64,000 bases of DNA from CAZDGV01 sp964505195 (GCA_964505195.1 CAZDGV010000001.1:124001-188000); one strand, 5' to 3'; shown: positions 43,715 to 53,817, counted from the stretch's first letter. Numbers and translations are program-made. The notes: generated from the letters alone by a model not told the origin.

Positions 43715-44803
43715 ATGCAGTGGCGCCCTTATAAATATCTGAGTCCGATTCTTATGTTGGCATCTGCGTGGATTTCATTCCATAGCACCGGATGGATGAG
43801 CTTTCTGACGATGTATTATGCATTCGGTTTTATTCCACTTGCTGAATTGTTCTTCAAAGCAAATCCGAATAACCTGGATGCAGCGGAAGAGGAAATGGCA
43901 AAAAATGATCGCAGCTATGATTTCATTTTGTATCTCATGCTGCCGCTGCATTACGGCTTGCTCTTCATTTTTCTGCAAAGCTTCATCACCAATCCTGCAG
44001 AAGGCTGGACGCTGGCTGGAAGAATTGTTAGCATGGGCATTCTCTGCGGAGTTTTTGGCATTAATGTTGCACACGAATTGGGACATCGTGCTACAACACA
44101 TGAAAGGGCCATGGCGAAAGCGCTGCTGCTTACTTCATTGTACATGCATTTTTATATCGAACACAACAAAGGCCACCATAAAAGAGTAGCCACACCCGAT
44201 GATCCTGCCAGTGCACGCTACGGTGAATCGATTTTTCAATTTTATCTGCGCTGCATTGCCGGAAGCTATATGAGTGCTTGGGAAATCAGCAATAGAGAAA
44301 TGAAAAAGAAAGGCTTGCCGATACTACATATTCAAAACGAAATGCTGCGCTTTCATGTAATACAGCTTCTATTTCTCGTGCTGATTTCTTTACTCTTTGG
44401 CATAAAAGCCCTGCTAGGTTTTATTACTGCCGCCATCATTGGCATTTGCTTGCTGGAAGCAGTGAATTACATTGAGCATTACGGGCTATCACGCAAAGAA
44501 ATTGGCGAAGGAAAATACGAAAGAGCTATGCCCGTGCACAGCTGGAACAGCAACCATCCCATCGGACGCATAATGCTCTTTGAATTAAGTCGACACAGTG
44601 ACCACCATTATCTTGCCAGTCGCAAATACCAGGTATTGCGTCATCACGAAGACGCACCACAAATGCCTACCGGTTATCCGGGCATGATGGTATTAGCACA
44701 TTTTCCGCCGCTTTGGTTTAAAGTGATGCATCGTACAATCGAGCGTCTCAATACAAGCGCAAACAATACTTCACAGCAAACTGCCGTGATTGCGGAAGGA
44801 TAA
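43715..44803 (+). CDS. alkB: Alkane 1-monooxygenase (AlkB) family membrane hydroxylase
   Basis: 362 residues. All diiron His boxes are present: HELGH (120-124), EHNKGHH (149-155), NYIEHYG (251-257, the AlkB-specific HYG box) and RHSDHH (293-298). Six membrane helices are arranged in pairs as in AlkB. Known members hydroxylate terminal carbons of alkanes using rubredoxin electrons. No rubredoxin domain is fused and no rubredoxin or reductase gene is nearby, so the redox partner and the true substrate (alkane or another aliphatic chain) are open. It starts 53 bp after the OPT gene. Confidence 0.9.
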   Translation: MQWRPYKYLSPILMLASAWISFHSTGWMSFLTMYYAFGFIPLAELFFKANPNNLDAAEEEMAKNDRSYDFILYLMLPLHYGLLFIFLQSFITNPAEGWTLAGRIVSMGILCGVFGINVAHELGHRATTHERAMAKALLLTSLYMHFYIEHNKGHHKRVATPDDPASARYGESIFQFYLRCIAGSYMSAWEISNREMKKKGLPILHIQNEMLRFHVIQLLFLVLISLLFGIKALLGFITAAIIGICLLEAVNYIEHYGLSRKEIGEGKYERAMPVHSWNSNHPIGRIMLFELSRHSDHHYLASRKYQVLRHHEDAPQMPTGYPGMMVLAHFPPLWFKVMHRTIERLNTSANNTSQQTAVIAEG

Positions 44804-44819
44804 TTGCTAAGGCGTTCTA

Positions 44820-46088
44820 TCAAATACTTGTAAAAGGAAGATAAGGATGCAATACTTCCGGCAGCTGAATGCCTTCGGCAGACTGATTATTCTCGAGCAA
44901 GGCAGCAAGAATACGCGGCAAAGCGAGTGAACTTCCATTTAAAGTATGCACCAACTGTGCTTTTCCTTTTTCGTCTTTAAAACGAATCTTCATTCGATTA
45001 CTCTGGAAGCTTTCAAAATTGCTTACACTGCTGCATTCCAGCCATTTTTGCTGCGCGGCACTCCACACTTCAAAATCGTAAGTGAGCGCACTGGAAAAGC
45101 TCATATCGCCTCCGCATAATTTCAAAATGCGATAGCGGAGTTGCAGCGACTGCAATAATTTTTCTACATGCGCCACCATCTCATCCAGCACCTCGTAACT
45201 TTTATCGGGATGCACCAGCTGAACTATTTCAACTTTATCGAACTGGTGTACACGATTGAGTCCGCGCACATCAGCACCAAAGCTTCCTGCCTCTCTTCTA
45301 AAGCAGGGTGTGTATGCCGTCATGCGAATGGGCAGCTGTGCTTCTTTCAATATTTCATCGCGGTAGATATTGGTAACGGGCACTTCTGCTGTTGGAATAA
45401 GATAAAAATCATCCGCCGGCATATAATACATCTGTCCCTCTTTATCGGGCAGCTGGCCTGTACCGTAAGCCGTAGCCTCATTTACCATATAGGGCGGAAT
45501 ATATTCTGTATAGCCTGCCTGCGTATTAAAGTCGAGGAAATAGGATATTAATGCACGCTGCAATCTTGCTCCTTTTCCTTTGTAAACCGGAAAGCCGCTG
45601 CCGGTAATTTTTACGCCGATTTCAAAATCAACGATATCGTATTTACGAATGAGCTCCCAGTGAGGAACTGCGTCAGCGGGCAGGGATGGCGTTTCGCCCC
45701 ATTCTTTTACAAGCACATTCTGTTCGGCATGCGTACCGGCGGGCACATTTGCAGCAGGAAGGTTCGGAATTTTAACCAGCGTGTCGTGCAATTGCTTTTC
45801 AGCAGCCGAAAGTGCATCGCTGATGGGCTGCAAATTCGCTTTCCACCCTGCTACTTCCTGCTTCTTTGCTTCGGCCTGCTCGGCAGATCCCTTCGCCATG
45901 AGCATGCCAATTTCTTTGGAAGCCTTGTTGATCTGCGCCTGCAGTTCATCATACTGAAAAGTAAGCTGGCGCCGCTGCTCATCGTAGTTCAATGCTTCAT
46001 CTACCAGCGATATATCCTTGAAGTTTTTGATCGCCAGTCTTTCCTTTACCCATTCGAGGTTGTTTCGTAAAAATGCTACCTGAAGCAT
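44820..46088 (-). CDS. serS: Seryl-tRNA synthetase
   Basis: 422 residues. The N-terminal coiled-coil arm (about 28-105) binds the long variable arm of tRNA-Ser. The class II core has motif 2 FRREAGSFGADVRGLNRVHQF and motif 3 LNGSSLALPRILAALLENNQ, and TAEVP binds serine. It converges with alkB (16-bp gap). A promoter box lies at 46105-46112. Confidence 0.97.
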   Translation of the reverse strand: MLQVAFLRNNLEWVKERLAIKNFKDISLVDEALNYDEQRRQLTFQYDELQAQINKASKEIGMLMAKGSAEQAEAKKQEVAGWKANLQPISDALSAAEKQLHDTLVKIPNLPAANVPAGTHAEQNVLVKEWGETPSLPADAVPHWELIRKYDIVDFEIGVKITGSGFPVYKGKGARLQRALISYFLDFNTQAGYTEYIPPYMVNEATAYGTGQLPDKEGQMYYMPADDFYLIPTAEVPVTNIYRDEILKEAQLPIRMTAYTPCFRREAGSFGADVRGLNRVHQFDKVEIVQLVHPDKSYEVLDEMVAHVEKLLQSLQLRYRILKLCGGDMSFSSALTYDFEVWSAAQQKWLECSSVSNFESFQSNRMKIRFKDEKGKAQLVHTLNGSSLALPRILAALLENNQSAEGIQLPEVLHPYLPFTSI

Positions 46089-46104
46089 ATGCGCTGATTT
46101 GCGG

Positions 46105-46112
46105 CAAAGATA
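46105..46112 (-). promoter_or_regulatory. -7 promoter element of serS
   Basis: TATCTTTG on the minus strand, identical to the atpB element, 16 nt before the start. Confidence 0.65.
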
Positions 46113-46147
46113 AGTCCTGCGCCGCGCTTGCCAAGTGATGTGTGTGT

Positions 46148-47830
46148 TTATGAAAGATACTTACCTACTATGGGCATACGGCGCCCTACACCAAAAGCCT
46201 TGGGACTAACCCGAATGATGGGACAAAACTGATTTCTTTTGTACTCGTTGATATTCACCATCCGTAAAACCCTGTCAACCAAATGGGCATCAAAACCCTG
46301 GGCTTTGATATCAGCGGGACCCTGGCGCCGCTCAATGTATTGATATAAGAGCGGATCCAATACTTCATAGGGAGGCAAGCTGTCGGTATCTTTTTGTCCC
46401 GGCCTTAATTCAGCACTGGGTGCTTTGGTGATGATGTTTTCGGGAATTATCACTGAATGCTGATTAATGTACTGCGCTAACGCGTACACTTGCAACTTAT
46501 AGCAATCGCCCAGCACACCCAACCCACCGGCCATATCGCCATATAGGGTTCCATAGCCCGTAGCCAGTTCGCTTTTGTTGGAAGTGTTCAGCAAAATGTA
46601 TCCGAATTTATTGGCGATGGCCATCAGCAGATTACCTCTGGTTCTACTTTGAATATTTTCTTCTGCCAGTCCGAAAGGCAGATCATTAAAAATAGGCTGT
46701 AGCTTTTGCAAAAAAGCATCATACACCTGCTCAATGGGAACGATATCGTAGGGATTACCGAGATTTTGACTAAGCGCAACAGCATCGCTCACACTATGCT
46801 CCGATGAATACGGAGAAGGCATGAGAATAGCGCGCACATTTTCAGCGCCTAAAGCGCGACAAGCCAGCGCCAATGTAACCGCACTGTCGATGCCCCCACT
46901 GCTACCCACCACAGCCTTAGTAAAACCCATTTTTTTAAAATAATCCTGTATGCCTAAAATAATAGCATCATGAATGGCTTCAATGCAAAGTTGCGGCTGC
47001 AATGCGGGGGGATTAAGCTCTTCATCGGGCAGCAAAGCTGCGGGCGTATCAATGGGTGCATCAAAACTTCCGTCTGCATTCCACTCCACTTTGTGCAGCG
47101 CTTCCTGAAACAAAGGCAACTGCTTGATCATATTTCCTTTCGCATCAAAAACCAGAGAGCCACCGTCGAAAACAATTTCCGTTTGACTGCCCACGGCATT
47201 GCAATACAGCATGGGAATACCATATTTCTGCACATTCAATTTCACGATCGCCTTTCGATCTTCCACATGTGTGTAGTCGAAGGGAGATGCTGAAAGGTTG
47301 AGCATAAGATCTGGTTGCTGAGGAATTAGCTGATCCATGGGACAAACACGGTAAAGCGGATGAGTGCCCAAATTCCAGATGTCTTCGCAAATGGTAATCG
47401 CTATTTTCTTGCCTTTGAAATTCACCAGCTCCCATTCATAAGCAGGCTCGAAGTAGCGGTATTCATCAAACACATCGTAGGTGGGCAAGCATGTTTTATG
47501 TACCACTGCCTTTACTGATTGCTCGTACAAAAAATAGGCAGCATTATGCAAACTTTTTCCTTTGCCGTGCTTGTTATGTACCGGCGCACCCACAACTACC
47601 GCAATGGAATCGGCATGGATGCGAATCTGTTCGATAGCAGCATCGCATTGTTCAATAAAATCTTCAAACTCGAGAAAGTCGCGCGGAGGATAGCCACAAA
47701 CAGAGAGTTCACTGAAAAGAATCAGATCGCCCCCGGCTGCCTTGGCCAGTTTAATTGCATCGATGATCTTCTCCACATTATATCCGAAATTGCCGATGTG
47801 GTAATTTTGCTGTGCCAGGAAAAGCTTCAT
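46148..47830 (-). CDS. nadE: Glutamine-dependent NAD+ synthetase
   Basis: 560 residues in two domains. An N-terminal nitrilase-type glutaminase (about 1-250) carries Glu in FSELSVCGYPP, Lys in VHKTCLPTYDVFDEYRYF and Cys in AITICEDIW. A C-terminal synthetase (about 270-560) carries the P-loop SSGGIDSAVTLALA and LSELATGYGTLYGDMAGG-type loop. It amidates nicotinate adenine dinucleotide as the last step of NAD synthesis. The promoter box is only four bases from the ATG. It is divergent from gldB. Confidence 0.96.
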   Translation of the reverse strand: MKLFLAQQNYHIGNFGYNVEKIIDAIKLAKAAGGDLILFSELSVCGYPPRDFLEFEDFIEQCDAAIEQIRIHADSIAVVVGAPVHNKHGKGKSLHNAAYFLYEQSVKAVVHKTCLPTYDVFDEYRYFEPAYEWELVNFKGKKIAITICEDIWNLGTHPLYRVCPMDQLIPQQPDLMLNLSASPFDYTHVEDRKAIVKLNVQKYGIPMLYCNAVGSQTEIVFDGGSLVFDAKGNMIKQLPLFQEALHKVEWNADGSFDAPIDTPAALLPDEELNPPALQPQLCIEAIHDAIILGIQDYFKKMGFTKAVVGSSGGIDSAVTLALACRALGAENVRAILMPSPYSSEHSVSDAVALSQNLGNPYDIVPIEQVYDAFLQKLQPIFNDLPFGLAEENIQSRTRGNLLMAIANKFGYILLNTSNKSELATGYGTLYGDMAGGLGVLGDCYKLQVYALAQYINQHSVIIPENIITKAPSAELRPGQKDTDSLPPYEVLDPLLYQYIERRQGPADIKAQGFDAHLVDRVLRMVNINEYKRNQFCPIIRVSPKAFGVGRRMPIVGKYLS

Positions 47831-47834
47831 ATTG

Positions 47835-47842
47835 CAAACTTA
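47835..47842 (-). promoter_or_regulatory. -7 promoter element of nadE
   Basis: TAAGTTTG on the minus strand with four bases (CAAT) before the ATG at 47830, predicting a leaderless or nearly leaderless mRNA. Confidence 0.6.
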
Positions 47843-47894
47843 ATTATTAATACCCTTGGCACTGCAACAAATCCGCCACCCTTTCGTTTGATGC

Positions 47895-48941
47895 ATGATG
47901 AATATGTATAAACTTCTGATACCCTTACTGCTTTTGGCCGCCTGCCAGAGCAATAAAAAACTACCTGATGTTTCAGGCATTGAAGTAGATCTGGAAATCC
48001 GCAGGTTTGATAGAGATTATTTCGCCATCGACAGCAATCAATCCATCCCCCTTTTAAAGGAGCTTCAAAAAAAGTATCCCGATTTTCTGCCGTTGTTTAC
48101 GGAAAACGTTTTAGGCCTGGGTCCATTTTCCGACACCAACACCCTGCTCGAAAAAGGCACCAAAAGATTTCTGCATGTAAGTCGCCCGCTCTATGATACG
48201 GTTCAAATCGTTTTTCCTGATTTTCGCGCGCAGGAGAACGCACTGGAAAAAGGCTTTCGCTATCTGCGGTATTACTACCCAAACTATGAGATACCGGTTA
48301 TCCTCACCACCATTGGCCCCATGGATGCTTTGCCGGCGTTGAGCAATATGGAACCCACCCCCAATTATATGGGGCAAAATTTTATTGCGATCAGTCTGCC
48401 GTTTTATCTGGGACCCAACTTTAGCATTTACAACGATATGGCTTTTGCGAGCAGCATCGTGCCTCAATATCGGAGCAGAAGATTCTCAAAAGAATATATG
48501 GCTGCTGATGTGTTTACACTGGTATTGGATGATTTACACCCCGACAGCAGTTATCGTTTTCCGTTGATTGAACAATTGATTGAAAGGGGGAAAAGATGGT
48601 ATGCGCTTCAGCAACTTTTGCCCAACGAACAGGATACCATTATTACCGGTTACACTTCCAAGCAGTTAACATGGTGCAACAGCAATCAAAGAGACATTTA
48701 TAATTTTTTCATTCAGCAGCAACTGCTTTTTGAAACCGACCCGCAACTGATCCGACCTTTCGTGAGCGAAGGCCCCAGCACACCGGGCTTATCGGAAGCG
48801 GCGCCGGGAAACATAGGAGCATTTTTGGGATGGCGTATTGTACAGCGCTGGATGGAACAACACCCGGAAATAAGTTTGCCTCAGCTGATGACAACACCTG
48901 CCAAGCAAATATTTACCGAAGCAAATTATAAGCCACGTTAA
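47895..48941 (+). CDS. gldB: Gliding motility lipoprotein GldB
   Basis: 348 residues. Lipoprotein signal with LLLLAACQS, Cys at about 17. The mature start SGIEVDLEIRRFDRDYFAID and the C-terminal GNIGAFLGWRIVQRWMEQHPEISLPQLM match the GldB family. In Flavobacterium johnsoniae GldB is needed for gliding and for stability of the motility machinery. Start codons at residues 1, 2 and 4 are all possible. It is divergent from nadE and convergent with apaG. GldC, which follows gldB in flavobacteria, is not here, and the gldKLMN operon is 10 kb away. Confidence 0.88.
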   Translation: MMNMYKLLIPLLLLAACQSNKKLPDVSGIEVDLEIRRFDRDYFAIDSNQSIPLLKELQKKYPDFLPLFTENVLGLGPFSDTNTLLEKGTKRFLHVSRPLYDTVQIVFPDFRAQENALEKGFRYLRYYYPNYEIPVILTTIGPMDALPALSNMEPTPNYMGQNFIAISLPFYLGPNFSIYNDMAFASSIVPQYRSRRFSKEYMAADVFTLVLDDLHPDSSYRFPLIEQLIERGKRWYALQQLLPNEQDTIITGYTSKQLTWCNSNQRDIYNFFIQQQLLFETDPQLIRPFVSEGPSTPGLSEAAPGNIGAFLGWRIVQRWMEQHPEISLPQLMTTPAKQIFTEANYKPR

Positions 48942-48954
48942 AAAGCAAGAGGAA

Positions 48955-49341
48955 TCAGTTTTGTTTGAAAGGAACAATCATTTCAAAAACAGGAATGCGG
49001 GCATGAAATTCTGCTTGAGTATGTAAATTCTGCATGAGATAAGTACCATGCATTTTCCCCATTTCAGTTTTCAGGTTACAGCCACTTACATACTGATACT
49101 TTTCTCCCGGTTGAATTACGGGCTGTGCACCTACTACCCCTTCTCCTTCCACTTCGCGCACAGCACCATTGCTATCGAAAATATACCAATGACGTCTGAG
49201 TAATTTAAGCGGAAATTCGTTGGTATTTTCAATGGTGATACGGTAGGCAAACATATACTCCCCCGCCAGCGGATTGCTGTAGTCGGACTGATAGAACGTT
49301 TCTACACTAATCTTTACCCCCTCTGTAAGTTTCGACACCAT
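48955..49341 (-). CDS. apaG: ApaG domain protein (Co2+/Mg2+ efflux protein ApaG)
   Basis: 128 residues, a complete ApaG domain of immunoglobulin/fibronectin-like beta sandwich. Conserved blocks are FAYRITIENTNEFPLKLLRRHWYI, VREVEGEGVVGAQPVIQPGE and KYQYVSGCNL followed by GKMHGTYLMQ. The domain is linked to cobalt resistance and magnesium efflux in enterobacteria, but its biochemistry is not settled. It is a stand-alone gene, convergent with gldB. Confidence 0.93.
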   Translation of the reverse strand: MVSKLTEGVKISVETFYQSDYSNPLAGEYMFAYRITIENTNEFPLKLLRRHWYIFDSNGAVREVEGEGVVGAQPVIQPGEKYQYVSGCNLKTEMGKMHGTYLMQNLHTQAEFHARIPVFEMIVPFKQN

Positions 49342-49421
49342 ACCTCAGCTTTATAAATGAACCAACAAATGATGCTTCAAAAGGTTTGTTTTAGGTTTTT
49401 TAATCCATTGCCTCGATTCAA

Positions 49422-49757
49422 CTAATATTTTCGTGCCAGCTTATACCCCTGCTTGAGCAGCCACTGCAATATTTTGTCGGCATGATTGCCCTGAATGATC
49501 ACCACGCCGTCCTTGACAGCGCCACCCGTACCGCAAATACTTTTTAGTTGCTTTCCAAGCTGCTCCAAATCGTCTTCCGTTCCGGTAAAACCTTCCACAA
49601 GCGTTACTACCTTTCCCGCACGTTGTTTGGTGTCGATTCGCACCCGGAGCGGTTGTTGATCTGGTGCAAGCGTAACCGCTGAAGCATCATCAGACGCGTA
49701 CGTATAATTGGGATCGGTGGAGTAAACAATACCTCCGCTTGATTTCTTTTTGCTCAT
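49422..49757 (-). CDS. SUI1-domain translation factor (YciH-like)
   Basis: 111 residues. The C-terminal SUI1/eIF1 fold is seen in QPLRVRIDTKQRAGKVVTLVEGF, LEQLGKQLKSICGTGGAVKDG and VIIQGNHADKILQWLLKQG. Bacterial YciH-type proteins bind the small ribosomal subunit and tune start-codon choice under stress. The N-terminal 35 residues are low complexity. It lies 80 bp upstream of apaG on the same strand. Confidence 0.9.
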   Translation of the reverse strand: MSKKKSSGGIVYSTDPNYTYASDDASAVTLAPDQQPLRVRIDTKQRAGKVVTLVEGFTGTEDDLEQLGKQLKSICGTGGAVKDGVVIIQGNHADKILQWLLKQGYKLARKY

Positions 49758-49926
49758 CTTGATATTTCATCCGGGATTTACAAACATCATCGGGAAAAGT
49801 ACCGGAGGAATGGTTGTAAAATTATCAAATTGCCGGAAACGGGGGCTCAATATCATTAGATGATTTTGCATAATAGCGAAACCGATGAATTCGCTCCAAC
49901 AGCTACCGCCTTTCGCATGAATAAAG

Positions 49927-49934
49927 TAGCTTTG
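49927..49934 (+). promoter_or_regulatory. -7 promoter element of gpmI
   Basis: TAGCTTTG with five bases (AGTGC) before the ATG at 49940. Confidence 0.6.
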
Positions 49935-49939
49935 AGTGC

Positions 49940-51466
49940 ATGAAAAGTAAAAAAGCAATCCTCATTATAATGGATGGCTGGGGGCTGGGTAGAGTGAAAG
50001 AAGCCGATGCCATTCAGCAGGCAAAAACGCCCTTTGTGTCATCATTATATAGCCGCTACCCGCATACCACACTCACCACCTGTGGCGAAGCGGTAGGCTT
50101 ACCCGAAGGCCAGATGGGCAATAGTGAGGTAGGACATCTCAATTTAGGCGCAGGCAGAGTGGTGTACCAGGAACTCCAGCGCATTAATGTTGCCATTCGC
50201 AGTGGAGATTTGAATGAAAACACCACACTCAATGCAAGCATCAATTACGCAATTCAAAATGGTAAGTCACTGCACCTGATTGGCCTGGTAAGTGACGGTG
50301 GTGTTCACTCACATATTGATCACCTGAAAGCCATTCTCTCACTTTGTAATGCAAAAGGACTTCAACATGTATATGTACATGCATTTACCGACGGCAGAGA
50401 TACCGATCCCAAAAGTGGATTGGCATTTTTAGCGGAACTGCAACAGCATATGCAGGCCACCACCGGCAAACTTGCTACCGTAGTGGGACGATACTATGCA
50501 ATGGATCGCGACAAACGCTGGGAGCGCGTAAAACTGGCTTACGATGCATTGGTGCACCGCAAGGGAAAAATGACCGATGACTTTCAGTCGGCAGTAAAAG
50601 CGTCTTATAACGAAGGCATCACCGATGAATTTTTGCAACCTCTGATCGCCTCAAACGGAGGTAAAGCATCCGGTATTCAAAATGGTGATGCAGTGATCTG
50701 TTTTAATTTCAGAACAGATCGCTGCAGAGAAATTACCGAAGTGCTGACGCAGAAAAATTTTCCTGACTTTGAAATGGAAAAATTGAACCTGCACTATACC
50801 ACCATGACGGAATACGATCAAAGTTTTGAGCAGGTACATGTGATTTTCGAAAATGATCATCTGGAAAATACCCTCGGAGAAGTATTGGCAAAAAGCGGCA
50901 AGACACAAATACGCATTGCCGAAACTGAAAAATATCCGCATGTAAGTTTTTTCTTTAGCGGTGGCCGCGAAACACCTTTTGAAGGTGAGAAGCGCATTAT
51001 GATCGCTTCTCCGAAAGTAGCCACCTATGATCTAAAGCCGGAAATGAGTGCACAGGAAGTAACAGATGCCATTGTGCCTGAAATTGAAAAAGAAACTGCA
51101 GACTTTATTTGTCTCAATTATGCCAATGCAGATATGGTAGGACACACCGGCGATTTTAATGCAGCCATTAAAGCCGTGGAAACCGTTGATGGTTGTGTAG
51201 AACGCGTTGTTACCGCAGCACTGCAACACGGATATACCATCTTTCTCACCGCTGATCACGGTAATGCCGATTTTATGATCAATGCCGATGGTACCCCCAA
51301 TACGGCACATACCCTTAACCCGGTTCCACTTTTTGTAATAGATGCTGAATGGAAAGGCTCGCTGAAAGAAGGAACCTTAGGCGATATTGCTCCGACAATT
51401 TTACGCATGATGGATGTACCAGTTCCGGAGGTGATGAAAGGGAAAATACTCACTGCAGATTCATAA
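49940..51466 (+). CDS. gpmI: Cofactor-independent phosphoglycerate mutase
   Basis: 508 residues. The phosphatase-fold metal Asp is in IIMDGWGLG (D12), the phosphorylated Ser is S62 in GNSEVGHLNLGAG, and DGRDTDP, RYYAMDRDKRWER, NYANADMVGHTG and TADHGNAD supply the remaining Mn ligands and substrate residues. It interconverts 3- and 2-phosphoglycerate in glycolysis. Its stop overlaps a possible ATG of the downstream TonB gene (TAATG). Confidence 0.97.
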   Translation: MKSKKAILIIMDGWGLGRVKEADAIQQAKTPFVSSLYSRYPHTTLTTCGEAVGLPEGQMGNSEVGHLNLGAGRVVYQELQRINVAIRSGDLNENTTLNASINYAIQNGKSLHLIGLVSDGGVHSHIDHLKAILSLCNAKGLQHVYVHAFTDGRDTDPKSGLAFLAELQQHMQATTGKLATVVGRYYAMDRDKRWERVKLAYDALVHRKGKMTDDFQSAVKASYNEGITDEFLQPLIASNGGKASGIQNGDAVICFNFRTDRCREITEVLTQKNFPDFEMEKLNLHYTTMTEYDQSFEQVHVIFENDHLENTLGEVLAKSGKTQIRIAETEKYPHVSFFFSGGRETPFEGEKRIMIASPKVATYDLKPEMSAQEVTDAIVPEIEKETADFICLNYANADMVGHTGDFNAAIKAVETVDGCVERVVTAALQHGYTIFLTADHGNADFMINADGTPNTAHTLNPVPLFVIDAEWKGSLKEGTLGDIAPTILRMMDVPVPEVMKGKILTADS

Positions 51467-51480
51467 TGCGTAGAGAACAC

Positions 51481-53703
51481 ATGACAAAGATTTTTTTCCG
51501 GTGCTCTATTTTTATTTTTATGATGCATATCGCCTGTAAAGCACAGGCGCAAGAAACGGCTACACAAGACACGCTTGGAAAGGAGTTGGAAGAAATCATC
51601 ATTTCCTTCAACAAATGGGAACTGAAACAAAATGAAGTGCCCAACCGCATCACCAAAATCAAGCGCGGCGAAATCTTTTTCAATAACCCGCAAACCGCAG
51701 CCGATCTCTTAAATCAAACCGGCACGGTGTATGTACAAAAAAGCCAGCTTGGCGGCGGCAGTCCAATGATCAGAGGATTTGCAACCAATCGCGTACTGCT
51801 GGTTGTAGATGGCGTGCGTATGAACAATGCCATTTATCGCAGCGGCAATTTGCAAAATGTAATTTCAGTGGATGCCCTGGCACTCGAAACTGCTGAAGTA
51901 ATTTTTGGACCCGGCTCGCTGATATACGGTAGTGATGCAGTAGGAGGTGTAATGGATTTTCACACGCTTCATCCGCGCATTGCAAAAGATTCGGGGAAAA
52001 TTTTTAGAACCAATGTGTTCACCCGATATTCATCTGCCAACCGCGAACAAACCCTTCATGCCGATATCAATATCGGCGGAAAGAAATGGTCGTGGCTAAG
52101 CTCTATCACACATAGTCGCTTCGATGACCAGCGGATGGGAAAACATGGCGGACAAGATAGTTATCTGCGCAAAGAATACATCGAGCGTATCAACGGAATA
52201 GACAGTATCAGAAAAAACAATAACCCCCGCATACAACGGTTCAGCGGTTACGAACAAATCAACTTACTACAAAAGCTTCGCTACAAAATCAATACACACA
52301 ACGATCTGCTCTATAGCTATACCTATGCACGCACCGGCGATGCACCGCGTTACGATCGGTTATTACAATATCGCAACGGAAGACTGCGCTTCGCCGAATG
52401 GTATTATGGCCCCATGATTTGGCAAATGCATCATGTACAATGGGTGAATACCAAAAGGAACCTTTTCTACGACGAAATGCGCGTCATCGCAGCAATGCAA
52501 AACAATCAGGAAAGCAGAATCGATCGAGTGCGCAACAGCATTATCCGCAACCGTCAGGAAGAAACTGTAAAAGCATATAGCATCAATGTCGATGCAAACA
52601 GAAATTTTGGAAAAGGAAAAATCTTTTACGGACTGGAATATGTTTTCAACCGGGTGGGATCCATTGGTGCACAGCAAAATATTGTCAGCGGCATCACTAC
52701 ACCTATGGTGAGCCGCTACCCCGATGGCAGCACCTGGAGTACTGCCGGTATTTATACCAGCTACAAAGTGGATCCTCACCCGAATATCACGCTCAGCAGC
52801 GGTTTGCGCTACAGTTTGAATGCACTTTCAGCAAATTTTGATGATCGTTTTATTCCATTCCCTTATCGGAATACCAAGCTGCAAAACGGAGGTATCACGG
52901 GCAATGCCGGAATGGTGTATCGCTTGAACGCAGGCTGGCAACTCAACGCTAATATGGCAACCGGATTCAGAATGCCCAATGTGGATGATATCGGAAAGCT
53001 ATTTGAGTCGGCAGCTGGATTGGTAACCGTTCCCAATCCCTCACTCACCTCAGAATATGCATGGAACTATGAGCTGGGTTTTTCGCGCAGCGGACCCTAT
53101 CGTTTACTTTGGGAAGCCAATGTTTTTTACACGCGGCTGAACAATGCAATCGTACGCAGGCCTGCAAGCTTCAACGGCGCCGACAGCATTCTTTTTATGG
53201 GTGTGATGAGCGGGGTGGAATCGCTGCAAAATGCTGCCTTTGCAATAGTATGGGGCCTGCAGTTAAGTGCCAACTGGCAGCTGCATGAGCGATTAAAATT
53301 GATCAGTCACGCCAACTGGATCCAAGGTAACGAAACCGAAGATCGAAATAATGTGCAAGTACCACTGCGACATGCGCCTCCATTTTATGGCAGCACCCTG
53401 CTGCGTTACCAGCATCAAAAATGGATGGCAGAACTAAGTGCAGTATATAACAGTACAGTACGCAACGAAAATCTCGCGCCCAGCGAGCAGGCCAAACCGG
53501 AAATATATGCCCTCGATCAAAATGGTAAGCCCTATGCTCCCGGGTGGACTATTTGGAATGCCCGCGTATCGTACCAGGCAAATAGGCAGTTTTTGATTAC
53601 CGCTGCCTGGGAAAATATCACCAACCGCTTATATCGGCCCTACTCTTCCGGAATTGTTGCCCCCGGTAGCAATCTGGTTTGCTCAGTTAAGTGGAGCCTT
53701 TAA
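51481..53703 (+). CDS. TonB-dependent receptor, heme/hemoglobin-receptor-like
   Basis: About 740 residues with a signal peptide (about 1-23, CKAQAQ). There is no carboxypeptidase-like leader domain. The plug (about 45-170) contains TAADLLNQTGTVYVQKSQLG, SPMIRGFATNRVLLVVDGVRMNNAIYRSG (split here as two adjoining motifs: SPMIRGFATNR and VLLVVDGVRMNNAIY) and IYGSDAVGGVMDF. This plug wording is typical of heme/hemoglobin-type receptors. The barrel follows and ends in VKWSL. Either ATG 51481 or ATG 51466 (overlapping the gpmI stop) may start it; 51481 places the basic residues directly before the signal helix. Ligand not proven. Confidence 0.9.
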   Translation: MTKIFFRCSIFIFMMHIACKAQAQETATQDTLGKELEEIIISFNKWELKQNEVPNRITKIKRGEIFFNNPQTAADLLNQTGTVYVQKSQLGGGSPMIRGFATNRVLLVVDGVRMNNAIYRSGNLQNVISVDALALETAEVIFGPGSLIYGSDAVGGVMDFHTLHPRIAKDSGKIFRTNVFTRYSSANREQTLHADINIGGKKWSWLSSITHSRFDDQRMGKHGGQDSYLRKEYIERINGIDSIRKNNNPRIQRFSGYEQINLLQKLRYKINTHNDLLYSYTYARTGDAPRYDRLLQYRNGRLRFAEWYYGPMIWQMHHVQWVNTKRNLFYDEMRVIAAMQNNQESRIDRVRNSIIRNRQEETVKAYSINVDANRNFGKGKIFYGLEYVFNRVGSIGAQQNIVSGITTPMVSRYPDGSTWSTAGIYTSYKVDPHPNITLSSGLRYSLNALSANFDDRFIPFPYRNTKLQNGGITGNAGMVYRLNAGWQLNANMATGFRMPNVDDIGKLFESAAGLVTVPNPSLTSEYAWNYELGFSRSGPYRLLWEANVFYTRLNNAIVRRPASFNGADSILFMGVMSGVESLQNAAFAIVWGLQLSANWQLHERLKLISHANWIQGNETEDRNNVQVPLRHAPPFYGSTLLRYQHQKWMAELSAVYNSTVRNENLAPSEQAKPEIYALDQNGKPYAPGWTIWNARVSYQANRQFLITAAWENITNRLYRPYSSGIVAPGSNLVCSVKWSL

Positions 53704-53817
53704 CCTTCCTGCCTTCTATAACCAGCGGTTTTAGAGAAAAAATCGGCCTAAAAACGCCCTTCTACGCAGCGAATTTTACTGGAATTTGTCTAATTTGAGG
53801 GTTGCAAATAGATCTGC

